From: an uncultured Eubacteriales bacterium
GTDB taxonomy: Bacteria; Bacillota; Clostridia; Oscillospirales; CAG-272
NCBI GenBank assembly: GCA_934432725.1
Contig: CAKRZE010000001.1
Coordinates: 1 to 64,000, forward strand
Direction: 5' to 3'
Length of the DNA stretch: 64,000 nucleotides
The notes beneath the pieces are model-generated. The model searched no databases, was not told the DNA's origin, and saw nothing but the letters and a program-made list of their open reading frames with translations. The translations under genes and the position numbers were made by a program. Of this stretch, positions 44,877 through 53,191 are shown one piece after another; positions within the stretch are counted from its first letter, which is position 1, and every line of letters starts with the position of its first letter.

Positions 44877-44905
44877 ATTATAACAGCTTTCCCGGATAAA
44901 GTCAA
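44877..44905 (-). promoter_or_regulatory. Promoter of the candidate small RNA
   Basis: Minus-strand TTGACT (44905-44900), 17-bp spacer, TATAAT (44882-44877). Confidence 0.7.
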
Positions 44906-45099
44906 CAAAGAAGCCGGATCGCATAAGGGGTGAGGAAAGCAGGAAACCCACTTTGCTTTATTCCGCTGACATTTTGAAGAGTACCCGCTGACGCCTTCGG
45001 TGCTGCTGCGGGGCTGACTCACTTTTTGATTGCGCACGGCATGCATTTTTGCAGTTTTTCGGAGACGGCGGAAATTCGTCAGTCTGTATGAATTATCTG

Positions 45100-45128
45100 T
45101 TGACAAATGCGGGAAAATTTGATATAAT
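45100..45128 (+). promoter_or_regulatory. Promoter of the HPr-like gene
   Basis: Consensus TTGACA (45100-45105), 17-bp spacer, TATAAT (45123-45128). The predicted leader is only about 25 nt, followed by AAAGGAGGGG. Confidence 0.85.
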
Positions 45129-45159
45129 ACAATACAAAGATTGAAAGGAGGGGTTTTCA

Positions 45160-45393
45160 ATGAAAACAACGAAAATCAGACTTGCTTCTATTCAGGATGT
45201 CCGTGATTTTGTTGATATTATGACGACGCAGAATATGGATATTGATCTGACTTCCGGTCGTTATACGGTTGATGCAAAATCCATTATGGGAATCTTCTCT
45301 CTGGATCTGCTTTCTCCCATCACACTGACTGCGCATTCGGATGACTGCGATGAATTGATGAAGAAAATCGACAGATTCATTGTGAAAGAGTAA
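45160..45393 (+). CDS. HPr-like protein lacking the active-site histidine
   Basis: A 77-residue protein with the HPr fold. The regulatory block AKSIMGIFSLDL matches HPr around Ser46 (here S41), but the N-terminal active-site segment, GxHARPA in HPr, is replaced by SIQDVRDFV and there is no histidine in the first half of the protein. It therefore cannot carry phosphate for the sugar PTS in the usual way; like Crh it may act only through serine phosphorylation, or serve another role. It has a perfect promoter, a strong Shine-Dalgarno (GGAGGGG, 6 bases) and its own terminator, so it is probably well expressed. Confidence 0.85.
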   Translation: MKTTKIRLASIQDVRDFVDIMTTQNMDIDLTSGRYTVDAKSIMGIFSLDLLSPITLTAHSDDCDELMKKIDRFIVKE

Positions 45394-45413
45394 TGACTGC
45401 CTATCGATAGAAT

Positions 45414-45456
45414 ACCGGTGCCGCAAATGCTTTTGCGCCCGGTGTTTTATTTTTTG
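45414..45456 (+). terminator. Terminator of the HPr-like gene
   Basis: ACCGGtGcCGCAAA and TTTGCGCCCGGT pair with two single-base bulges and are followed by GTTTTATTTTTT. Confidence 0.75.
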
Positions 45457-45786
45457 GTGATAAAGAATGCGGACATGTATGCCTGACGGTGTACGTGTCC
45501 GCTTTTCTGCGGGAGAAGACCGCGCGACGGCATGGGTGGGTGGCATAGAAGGCATGTTCTTTGCATATAATTCCGGGAAAGAACTGCATCGGGGCGGTTT
45601 TTCGGAAAAGAGGGAAAACCTTTTATGCGGCTGCTCCTTCTCCCCGCAGCCTGGGCTTTCGGCTTTATCCGACCGCAATTCTGCCGGGAAGGACGGAAGG
45701 AAAGGCGTGCTCCGCTTTTTACAGGCACATCCCCGACTCCTCAAAGAAAGGAAGCTTTTGCAGAGGCGAAAGCCATGGTGGTTTTT

Positions 45787-46935
45787 ATGAAACTCAGACG
45801 ATATCGGTTCTTATGTGCGGTATTTGCCGTTTTGCTGCTCTGCGGAACTGTATGCTATGCAGAGGAGGAGCTTCCGTTTACCGTGGAAGCCAAGGCTGCC
45901 GTTCTGATGGAGGCGAACACGGGAAAAATATTGTATGCTTCCAATATTGACGAGCCTCTTCCTCCTGCATCCGTGACGAAGATCATGACGCTGCTTTTGA
46001 CTATGGAGGCGATAGACAGCGGGAAGATTTCGTGGGAGGATACCGTACAGGTCAGCGAGAACGCTGCTTCCATGGGAGGCTCTCAGGTCTTTTTGAAGCC
46101 GGGGGAGACAATGAGCGTGACGGACATGGTAAAGTCCGTTGTGATTTCCTCGGCAAACGATGCGGCGGTCGCCTTATCCGAATTTGTTGCCGGAAGCGAG
46201 GAGACGTTTGTTTCCATGATGAACGCGCGCGCAGCCGAGCTTGGCATGGAGCATACCTCGTTTGAAAATCCGACCGGATTGGACGATACCGTAACCAATC
46301 ATACGATCAGCGCGGAGGATATTGCGATCATGTCGCGCGAGCTTGTCGTGAAGCACCCGAAAATACTGGAATACAGCAGCATCTGGATGGATACCATCCG
46401 CGACGGCGCGTTCGGGCTGTCGAATACCAACCGCCTGATCCGGTTCTATCACGGAGCGAACGGACTGAAAACAGGCTCCACCTCCAAAGCCGGCTTTTGC
46501 ATCAGCGCGACTGCCAAACGGGACGGCATGCAGCTGATTGCGGTTATTATGGGTTCGCCAAACCGCGATATCCGCAACGAAGCGGCAAAAAAGCTGCTTG
46601 ATTACGGCTTCTCTACATATTCTTATGTTTGCTTTACAGAGGGAAATCTGGAGCCGGTCCATGTGCTCGGCGGCATCACGGACAGCTGCGGGCTCCGGTA
46701 TGGGAAAGCGGATTTTGTTCTGCCGAAGGGAAGCGCATCGTCCGTGACGCAGAGTGTTACGGTTCCGGAACAGATATCCGCGCCGGTTCAAGCCGGAGAT
46801 GTGATCGGCAGCATTTCCTATATGCTCAACGGAGAGGTTCTCGGAAGCGTGGAGGTGACGGCAGCGGAGGATGTGCCGAAAATCAGCTATCTTGGATTTT
46901 TCAAACGGATTCTGACCCGGTTTTTCCTGAACTGA
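45787..46935 (+). CDS. D-alanyl-D-alanine carboxypeptidase (DacF/PBP5-like)
   Basis: A 382-residue low-molecular-weight penicillin-binding protein that removes the terminal D-Ala of peptidoglycan stem peptides. A signal peptide (to about residue 25) precedes the serine-peptidase S11 domain with SVTK (S62, K65), SAN (S122-N124) and KTG (K228-G230). A C-terminal beta domain and an amphipathic or hydrophobic end (LGFFKRILTRFFLN) would attach it to the membrane. ATG 45787 has GGTGG 5 bases upstream. It may serve vegetative or spore wall; sequence alone does not decide. Confidence 0.92.
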   Translation: MKLRRYRFLCAVFAVLLLCGTVCYAEEELPFTVEAKAAVLMEANTGKILYASNIDEPLPPASVTKIMTLLLTMEAIDSGKISWEDTVQVSENAASMGGSQVFLKPGETMSVTDMVKSVVISSANDAAVALSEFVAGSEETFVSMMNARAAELGMEHTSFENPTGLDDTVTNHTISAEDIAIMSRELVVKHPKILEYSSIWMDTIRDGAFGLSNTNRLIRFYHGANGLKTGSTSKAGFCISATAKRDGMQLIAVIMGSPNRDIRNEAAKKLLDYGFSTYSYVCFTEGNLEPVHVLGGITDSCGLRYGKADFVLPKGSASSVTQSVTVPEQISAPVQAGDVIGSISYMLNGEVLGSVEVTAAEDVPKISYLGFFKRILTRFFLN

Positions 46936-47169
46936 AAAACGGCTGTCTGCCAGGAAGCGTGCCGGGGGAAGCTGCGGCGGGAGAAGCCGTCTGTGCAATC
47001 GGTAAGCCTTCTTTGCCCCATGCCGCGGTAAGCCGGGTACAGACTGTAGAAAGCCCCTCGGCGGCACAGACGACAGTGGCTGGAAATCCATTCCTGAAAA
47101 GATGCGCCGTATGCTGCTCTGCCGCCGGGCGCGCGGGGAAAAGCTTTCGGCTTCCGGCGTGCTTTGTGC

Positions 47170-47198
47170 TTGACAGGCTCTCTGTTTTATGCGATAAT
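47170..47198 (+). promoter_or_regulatory. Promoter of the GH2 beta-galactosidase
   Basis: TTGACA (47170-47175), 17-bp spacer, GATAAT (47193-47198) with extended TGC. The leader is about 25 nt. Confidence 0.7.
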
Positions 47199-47230
47199 AT
47201 GGAAAAACAGACAAAAACGGAGGTCGTGCA

Positions 47231-50200
47231 ATGAGCTTTGATTACGAATATCACAAATCGCAGGAGATTCTTCATGTCGGCTGTATGAAGCCGAGGGCAT
47301 ACTATATTCCGTTCGACTCTGATGCCGAGGCGGCATCTGCCGGTGACAGGCGCGCTGCATCGGGAAGATTTATGTCTCTCTGCGGCGAATGGGATTTTCG
47401 GTATTATCCGGAGCCAAAAGCCATCGGAGAGATCGCTTCTGCCGGCTTTGATGCGGAAACGGAATTTGAAAAGATGACTGTCCCGGGGAGCTGGCAGATG
47501 TTTTCGGGGCGCGGCTATGATACGCCGCACTATACGAATGTCAACTATCCGTTTCCGGTCGATCCTCCGCATGTGCCGGATGCAAATCCCGCCGCACTCT
47601 ACAGGCGCGAGGTATATATTTCTGCGGAGCGCCTTGAGAACCGGGAGGTTTTTCTGAATTTTGAAGGAGTTGACTCCTGCTTTTACCTTTGGGTGAACGA
47701 TAAGTTTGTCGGATACAGTCAGGTCAGCCATATGACAAGCGAATTCCGCGTGACGGAACAGCTTCATGCCGGGAGCAATACCGTAAAGGTGCTGGTTTTC
47801 AAATGGTGCGACGGCTCCTATCTGGAGGATCAGGACAAATACCGGTTTTCGGGGATATTCCGGGAGGTGTACCTCCTGTTCCGCGATCTGCAGCACATTG
47901 CCGATATTTATGCCCGTCCCCGGCTTCCTGAAAATGATGCGCAGGGAGTTCTTGAGGTTTCTCTGACGTTCTTTCAGCCGGGCGGCGGGGAGATCGGGTA
48001 CCGCCTCCTTTCTCCCTCCGGCTCGGAGGAGGCTCTTGGGACTGCCGTGCTTGACGGTGACGGAGGCTTTTCCGTATCGGTCCGGACTCCTGTGCTTTGG
48101 TCGGATGAAATACCGGCGCTTTATACGCTGTGCCTTTCCTGCGGAGGCGAACATATTCGCATTCATACGGGCTTCCGGCGTGTTTATGTAAAGGACAGGG
48201 TGCTGTACATAAACGACGCAAAGGTCAAGGCAAAGGGGGTCAACCGGCATGACAGCCATCCTCTGCTCGGTTCGGCGACACCGTATGATCACATGCTGCG
48301 TGATCTTTATATTCTGAAGCGGCATAATGTGAACATGATCCGCACCAGCCACTATCCGAACGATCCCCGGCTGCCCGGGCTTTGCGACCGCCTTGGCATT
48401 TATCTGTGCGATGAAACCGATTTTGAAGCGCACGGAATGGCTGCCGTGGGGGATTGGGACTACTTTGTGCGGGAGCCGGCATGGAAGGAAGCTCTGCTTG
48501 ACCGTGTGACACGCATGTTTGAACGCGACAAAAACCATGCGTCGGTGATTATGTGGTCGCTCGGCAATGAATCCGGGATGGGAGAAAATCAGCATGCGAT
48601 GGCGGACTATCTGCATGCGCGTATGCCGGGATGTCTGGTTCACTGTGAGGATGTTTCACGCCGCATGCATTCGGATTATTCCGGAAGCGAGGTCAGGGAA
48701 TGCCCGTGGGTGGATGTGGAAAGCCGCATGTATCCGAGCCTTGACGAAGCAAAGGCGTATCTTTCGCAAAAAGGATATACCAAGCCCTTTTTTCTGTGCG
48801 AGTACAGCCATGCCATGGGAAACGGTCCCGGCTGCCTGTCTCAGTATTGGGACCTGATCGATTCCGAGGACTCCTTTTTCGGCGGCTGTGTCTGGGAGTT
48901 TACGGATCATTCGGTTGCTGTCGGGGAGGATGTATACGCCGATCCGCAGTATACCTACGGCGGTGATTTCGGGGATGCTCCGAATGACGGGAACTTTTGT
49001 GTGGACGGGCTTGTTTATCCCGACCGGCGTCCGCATACCGGGCTTCTTGAGCTGAAGCAGGCGATCAAGCCATTCTGTCTGACCGGTTATAATCTGAAGG
49101 AAGGATGGATAGAGCTTAAAAACCTGCGCTTTTTCCGCTCTCTTGAGGATCTTTCGCTTTACTGGAGCGTGGAATGTGACGGAAGGACGGCGGCGGACGG
49201 GCTGATTCCGGTGCTTTCCGTCCAGCCGGGGATGCGCGGCAGGCTGCATATTCCGACAGCGGAGCTGAAGCTTGCCGGCGAATGCTGTCTCAATCTTTCC
49301 GTGAGACAAAACCGTGCAGCAGAGTGGGCAGAGGCAGGCTATGAGGTCGGGTTTGAGCAGGTAATGCTTGAAGCCGATTCTCCAAAGAATCCCGTGGGCG
49401 GAGCCTTGCAGGGAACCGTTCTCCTTGAAGAGCATGCCGGATACTATACCGTAACCGCACCGGCTGCCGGGACGGTGTACCGCATTGACCGTCAGAGCGG
49501 ACTGATCGCTTCGGTTGTGCATGACGGCATGGAGCTTGTCGCCGAACCGGTCAGACCTGCTGTGTGGCGCGCACCGACCGATAATGACCGGAACATCAAA
49601 AATGAATGGTTCCGTGCCGGCTTTGACCGGTGTGAGAGCAAGTGCTATTCCTGTTCTGCCGAAACAGGGGAGGGCGGGGGTGTGACGGTGCATTCCCGGA
49701 TATCGCTTGGTGCGCGCGCTCTGCGCCCGGTGCTTTGGGCGCTTTTGCAGTACCGTTTTGCGGCGGACGGGAGCGTGACTCTTGTGATCGATGCTTCGGT
49801 GAGGGAAGGGGTGCCGATGCTTCCGCGCTTCGGCATGCAGCTCATGCTGCCTTACGGCATGGAATATATCCGGTATTTCGGCAGGGGAGCGTGCGAGAGC
49901 TATATCGATAAGCGTCTTGCTTCAAGGCTCGGCATTTACACGACCACTGCAACCGACAATTTCGAACATTATATCCGTCCGCAGGAAAACTCCGCGCACG
50001 CCGATACAAGGTGGGTTACAGTTGCAACCGCAGCCGGGCACGGGCTTGCCGTGACTATGAAAAGCGCACCGTTTTCCTTCAATTGCTGCCGCTTTACGTC
50101 GGAACAGCTTACCGTAACGCGCCATGACTATGAGCTTGTTCCGCTTCGCGCGACCGTTTTGAATATCGATTACCGACAGACCGGAATCGGCTCTAACTCA

Positions 50201-50338
50201 TGCGGTCCGCGGCTTTCCGGGCAGTATCGGTTTGAGGAGCGGGCGTTTACGTTCGCGTTTCGGCTGACGCCCTGCTTTGTGAATGATATCGACCCGTTTT
50301 CCGTTTGTCGCGCTCGGGAGCAGCCGACGGGCCTCTGA
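47231..50338 (+). CDS. GH2 beta-galactosidase (LacZ type)
   Basis: A 1035-residue intracellular GH2 enzyme with the full LacZ architecture: sugar-binding N-terminal domain (WQMFSGRGYDTPHYTNVNYPF), immunoglobulin-like domains, TIM barrel, and C-terminal small-chain domains. The acid/base Glu is E447 in SLGNESGMG and the nucleophile is E524 in LCEYSHAMGNGPG, matching E461 and E537 of E. coli LacZ. CGGAGG precedes the ATG by 7 bases. Length equals that of E. coli LacZ, so all domains should be present. No lactose permease is linked; the hairpin at 50406 terminates it. Confidence 0.95.
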   Translation: MSFDYEYHKSQEILHVGCMKPRAYYIPFDSDAEAASAGDRRAASGRFMSLCGEWDFRYYPEPKAIGEIASAGFDAETEFEKMTVPGSWQMFSGRGYDTPHYTNVNYPFPVDPPHVPDANPAALYRREVYISAERLENREVFLNFEGVDSCFYLWVNDKFVGYSQVSHMTSEFRVTEQLHAGSNTVKVLVFKWCDGSYLEDQDKYRFSGIFREVYLLFRDLQHIADIYARPRLPENDAQGVLEVSLTFFQPGGGEIGYRLLSPSGSEEALGTAVLDGDGGFSVSVRTPVLWSDEIPALYTLCLSCGGEHIRIHTGFRRVYVKDRVLYINDAKVKAKGVNRHDSHPLLGSATPYDHMLRDLYILKRHNVNMIRTSHYPNDPRLPGLCDRLGIYLCDETDFEAHGMAAVGDWDYFVREPAWKEALLDRVTRMFERDKNHASVIMWSLGNESGMGENQHAMADYLHARMPGCLVHCEDVSRRMHSDYSGSEVRECPWVDVESRMYPSLDEAKAYLSQKGYTKPFFLCEYSHAMGNGPGCLSQYWDLIDSEDSFFGGCVWEFTDHSVAVGEDVYADPQYTYGGDFGDAPNDGNFCVDGLVYPDRRPHTGLLELKQAIKPFCLTGYNLKEGWIELKNLRFFRSLEDLSLYWSVECDGRTAADGLIPVLSVQPGMRGRLHIPTAELKLAGECCLNLSVRQNRAAEWAEAGYEVGFEQVMLEADSPKNPVGGALQGTVLLEEHAGYYTVTAPAAGTVYRIDRQSGLIASVVHDGMELVAEPVRPAVWRAPTDNDRNIKNEWFRAGFDRCESKCYSCSAETGEGGGVTVHSRISLGARALRPVLWALLQYRFAADGSVTLVIDASVREGVPMLPRFGMQLMLPYGMEYIRYFGRGACESYIDKRLASRLGIYTTTATDNFEHYIRPQENSAHADTRWVTVATAAGHGLAVTMKSAPFSFNCCRFTSEQLTVTRHDYELVPLRATVLNIDYRQTGIGSNSCGPRLSGQYRFEERAFTFAFRLTPCFVNDIDPFSVCRAREQPTGL

Positions 50339-50405
50339 CCGGAGGGCTGTCGGTAAGCGTCTGCTTTGTCATCGGCTGAACCGATGTGCGAAGAAATCAT
50401 AAGAA

Positions 50406-50440
50406 GGGGCTGTTAAAAACTCAAAGTTTTTAACAGCCCT
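50406..50440. terminator. Hairpin terminator, second copy of the repeated stem
   Basis: GGGCTGTTAAAAAC (50407-50420) pairs with GTTTTTAACAGCCC (50426-50439) around TCAAA. It shares the stem with 41838-41872 but not the loop or flanks. It lies 68 bp after the GH2 stop. Confidence 0.7.
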
Positions 50441-50897
50441 CAAAAATTCCGGGCGGATTTTTGCATTTCTGATGCGATCCTGGTCGTTTTTCCCCCGTGC
50501 CTTTGTTTTTTCGGATTTCTCCGCGGCAAAACGGCGGCACTTGACCGCATGGATCAATGCCAAGGGGGGGTAACCCCCAAAAACGATCTTTTTACACTCC
50601 CTGCCGTTCTGTGACACGGGATTAAATTACAATCGTTCTTTCATAAATATCCACCGGTTGATAGGATCATCTGTTTCGCTTTCATAGCAATGGAGATTGA
50701 GGGAATTGATCACATGGATTTGGCAATGCGCTTTTCCGGTGCGGAGCGTTATTGTATTGCGTTTATTATAATCCCCCCTATCGTATGGAACCCATTTCGC
50801 GTCGCTGCCAGTGGGTTTTTTATATTGATTCGCAGGATGCCGTTATTGTTTTCAACTCCCAAAAATTCAACAAAGGAAGCATCAAATGATGAAAAGG
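50441..50897. other. AT-rich gene-free interval
   Basis: About 450 bp, more AT-rich than its surroundings. It holds a TATAAT (50767-50772) without a -35 and an AACCCA...TGGGTT stem with a T-run near 50790-50822. I cannot identify a gene. Confidence 0.4.
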
Positions 50898-50927
50898 AAA
50901 CCTCCCGCACTTTCGCGCGGGAGGTTT
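50898..50927 (-). terminator. Terminator of the gene at 50964
   Basis: AAACCTCCCGC and GCGGGAGGTTT form an 11-bp stem just past the stop of the minus-strand gene, followed on that strand by CCTTTTC. Confidence 0.65.
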
Positions 50928-50963
50928 GTGTTTACAGGTCAATTTGGATGCAGCCCCGCATCA

Positions 50964-51377
50964 TCACAAATCATCCTCGTCTACAAGCCCCATCGAAGAT
51001 TGCTCATCCAACATCGCTTTAAGATGCTTTCTATCTGTAATATTGTACTCCCAAATTTTCTCACTGCATATATAACATTTTTTCGGTTTATTATCAGAAA
51101 TAATTTTGCCATCAGCAATTCTTACGCTATAACCGTCTATCAGCACACCCGGGGTTATGTATTTTTGCAATATATGCGGAATGTCTTCCCGCGTAGATAC
51201 AAAATGAAAGCGTATCTCCCATGTGTCGCCGACCTTATCAATGCTGCATTCCTTCGCGATGCCGTAATCCAAAATTCGTTTGTCCACCGTTTCAAGAGAT
51301 AATCCGAAATGATATTCATTCACGACAACCAACGGTTTGTCATTGGGAGCAAAGTCAAAAAGATGGTCCATAGTCAT
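50964..51377 (-). CDS. Unrecognised protein in an AT-rich island
   Basis: A 137-residue protein I do not recognise. It begins MTMDHLFDFAPNDKPLVVVNEY, has alternating beta-like segments (DTWEIRFHFVSTRED, GVLIDGYSVRIADGK) and a CYIC pair near residue 100 that might be half of a zinc site; the C-terminus is acidic. ATG 51377 has GAGGAAG 9 bases upstream; a TTG at 51395 is also in frame. Base composition is visibly more AT-rich than the neighbours and it sits next to a tRNA gene, both suggestive of acquisition by transfer. Terminator-like hairpins lie on either side. Confidence 0.6.
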   Translation of the reverse strand: MTMDHLFDFAPNDKPLVVVNEYHFGLSLETVDKRILDYGIAKECSIDKVGDTWEIRFHFVSTREDIPHILQKYITPGVLIDGYSVRIADGKIISDNKPKKCYICSEKIWEYNITDRKHLKAMLDEQSSMGLVDEDDL

Positions 51378-51504
51378 TGTGCAACGCTTCCTCAATCATA
51401 CGATTTGTATTTTGGAACCAATCTTATTATATCAAGTAACAAGCACTATGTAAAGCGATTGGTGATTTATTTTGTCAACCAACAGTTATCAGACAACGGA
51501 AAAT

Positions 51505-51534
51505 AAAACTCCCGCACGTCAGTGCGGGAGTTTT
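51505..51534 (-). terminator. Terminator of tRNA-Gln
   Basis: AAAACTCCCGCAC and GTGCGGGAGTTTT pair perfectly around a 4-base loop, immediately after the tRNA 3' end, and continue into TTTTATTTTC on the minus strand. Confidence 0.8.
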
Positions 51535-51611
51535 GGCTGGGATGGCGCGGCTCGAACGCGCGTAATGCAGGAGTCAAAGTCCTGTGCCTTAACCAACTTG
51601 GCTACATCCCA
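51534..51611 (-). tRNA. tRNA-Gln (anticodon TTG)
   Basis: A complete cloverleaf reads on the minus strand: acceptor TGGGATG/CATCCCA, D-arm GCC...GGC, anticodon stem CAGGA/TCCTG with loop CTTTGAC (anticodon TTG) and T-arm GCGCG-TTCGAGC-CGCGC. The weak U1-A72 pair and G73 are typical identity features of tRNA-Gln. GCCA at the 3' end shows that CCA is encoded. Confidence 0.95.
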
Positions 51612-51623
51612 ATACACTTATTC

Positions 51624-51652
51624 AGTATACCATCTTTTTTCGGCTTTGTCAA
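51624..51652 (-). promoter_or_regulatory. Promoter of tRNA-Gln
   Basis: Minus-strand TTGACA (51652-51647), 17-bp spacer, TATACT (51629-51624), starting transcription just before the tRNA. Confidence 0.75.
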
Positions 51653-51766
51653 GATGAATTTGCGTCTTGGCAACGGGACGTGTATTTCCAAGGCAAATGC
51701 AGCGGCGGCAAGGGTCCTGCATTGACAGTAAGAAATGAACAAACGAAAAATATTTACAAAAACATT

Positions 51767-51795
51767 TTGACTATTGGGGGGTTCTATGATATAAT
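51767..51795 (+). promoter_or_regulatory. Promoter of the ruvCAB operon
   Basis: TTGACT (51767-51772), 17-bp spacer, TATAAT (51790-51795), about 130 bp before ruvC. Confidence 0.75.
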
Positions 51796-51925
51796 CAAAT
51801 GATATCAGGCGCAGTATGCCTGCCTGCCGGATAAGAGCCGTCTCCGGACGGTTCTGACGGCAGCGGAGCGTGCGGCGGTACAACGAAATCGGCTTCGGTC
51901 CGCGACAGCCGGGAGGATTGGCAAT

Positions 51926-52426
51926 ATGATTATTCTTGGAATTGATCCGGGTTTGGCGATTGTCGGATACGGCGTTGTGGAGTACCGGAGCAATCGATTC
52001 CGCACACTTGCTTACGGAGCCATAACCACGCCGGCACATACGCCGACGGAGGACCGTCTGGTGATGATTTATAAGGAGCTTGGCGAACTGATTGAGCTGT
52101 ATCATCCGGATGATGTGGCGGTGGAGGAGCTTTTTTTCAACACCAATACCACGACCGGAATTGCCGTTGCAGAGGCGCGCGGTGTGATCATGCTTTGCGC
52201 CAGACAGCATCATCTGAATTTTTACGAATATACGCCGCTTCAGGTCAAGCAGGCTGTGGTAGGCTACGGAAGGGCGGAAAAAAAGCAGATCATCATGATG
52301 GTACAAACCATACTGAAATTGACGAAGGCACCGAGGCTGGACGATACGGCGGATGCCTTGGCAATTGCGATATGTCATGCACATACGGGGGCTTCCCGGA
52401 TCCGGGACTTTTATAACAGGGTGTAA
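51926..52426 (+). CDS. ruvC: Holliday junction endonuclease RuvC
   Basis: RuvC resolves four-way DNA junctions left by homologous recombination. The 166-residue protein has the four acidic catalytic residues: D7 in GIDPG, the Glu pair at residues 67-68 (VEELFF), and D140/D143 in RLDDTADALAIAICHAH. GGGAGGA precedes the ATG by 8 bases. It leads a ruvC-ruvA-ruvB cluster on the plus strand. Confidence 0.96.
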   Translation: MIILGIDPGLAIVGYGVVEYRSNRFRTLAYGAITTPAHTPTEDRLVMIYKELGELIELYHPDDVAVEELFFNTNTTTGIAVAEARGVIMLCARQHHLNFYEYTPLQVKQAVVGYGRAEKKQIIMMVQTILKLTKAPRLDDTADALAIAICHAHTGASRIRDFYNRV

Positions 52427-52566
52427 GACGGCAGTCTATCCGGCTGATTCGCCGCAGAGCGGCAGGGAGCGGCAGACAGGACGGAACAAAAAAGCGGGTG
52501 CCGTGCGTCTCAGCGTTTGCAGGAACGGATTTTACAGAGATCCTATATGATAAAGGAGAGACTTCT

Positions 52567-53175
52567 ATGCTGTACTATATTTCCGGAGAGCTTGTTATGA
52601 CCGATCAGAGCTTTGCCGTAATTGACGCAGGCGGAATCGGCTATAAGCTGACGGTCACGGGCAATACGCTCGGAAAGCTTGCGGCGCAGACCGGCAAAAA
52701 GGCGAGACTTTATACGCATATGGCGGTGCGTGAGGACGCTGTTGAGCTTTATGGGTTTTATACAACAGAGGAGCTTCATGCATTCCGGCTTCTGATCTCC
52801 GTTTCGGGAGTCGGGGCGAAATCGGCGGTATCCGTTCTGTCTTTGATGACGCCCGAGCGCTTTGCGCTTGCCGTGACGACGGGCGACACGAAGGCAATTG
52901 CGAAAGCAAGCGGAATCGGGGCGAAAACCGCGGCGAGAATTGTTTTGGAGCTGAAGGATAAGGTTGCAAAGGAGATTTCCTGCGAGGATGCGGATCAGGC
53001 TCTGCCCGAGGAGCTGTCCGGGGGCGCAGGCGGAAAGCTTTCGGAGGCGCAGAATGCTCTGATGGTGCTGGGCTATACCCGTGCAGAGGCGCAGTATGCG
53101 CTGAAGGGGATCTCGCAGGATGCCGATCTGGAGGGCATGATCCGGGAAGCGCTGCGTAAGCTGATGAAGACCTGA
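52567..53175 (+). CDS. ruvA: Holliday junction branch-migration protein RuvA
   Basis: RuvA binds the junction as a tetramer and loads the RuvB motor. The 202-residue protein starts MLYYISGELV, has the OB-fold N-terminal domain, paired helix-hairpin-helix motifs (ISVSGVGAKSA and ASGIGAKTAARIVLELKDK) and the C-terminal RuvB-binding helices (AQNALMVLGYTRAEAQYAL). ATG 52567 has AAAGGAGAG 6 bases upstream; the frame extends upstream without family sequence. Confidence 0.96.
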   Translation: MLYYISGELVMTDQSFAVIDAGGIGYKLTVTGNTLGKLAAQTGKKARLYTHMAVREDAVELYGFYTTEELHAFRLLISVSGVGAKSAVSVLSLMTPERFALAVTTGDTKAIAKASGIGAKTAARIVLELKDKVAKEISCEDADQALPEELSGGAGGKLSEAQNALMVLGYTRAEAQYALKGISQDADLEGMIREALRKLMKT

Positions 53176-53191
53176 AAGGAACGTCTGATTC

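Noticed and set aside
50760..50825. TATAAT followed by an AACCCA...TGGGTT stem with T-run, possibly a tiny RNA gene.
   Set aside because: No -35 box at an acceptable distance, and the stem is short with a long loop.
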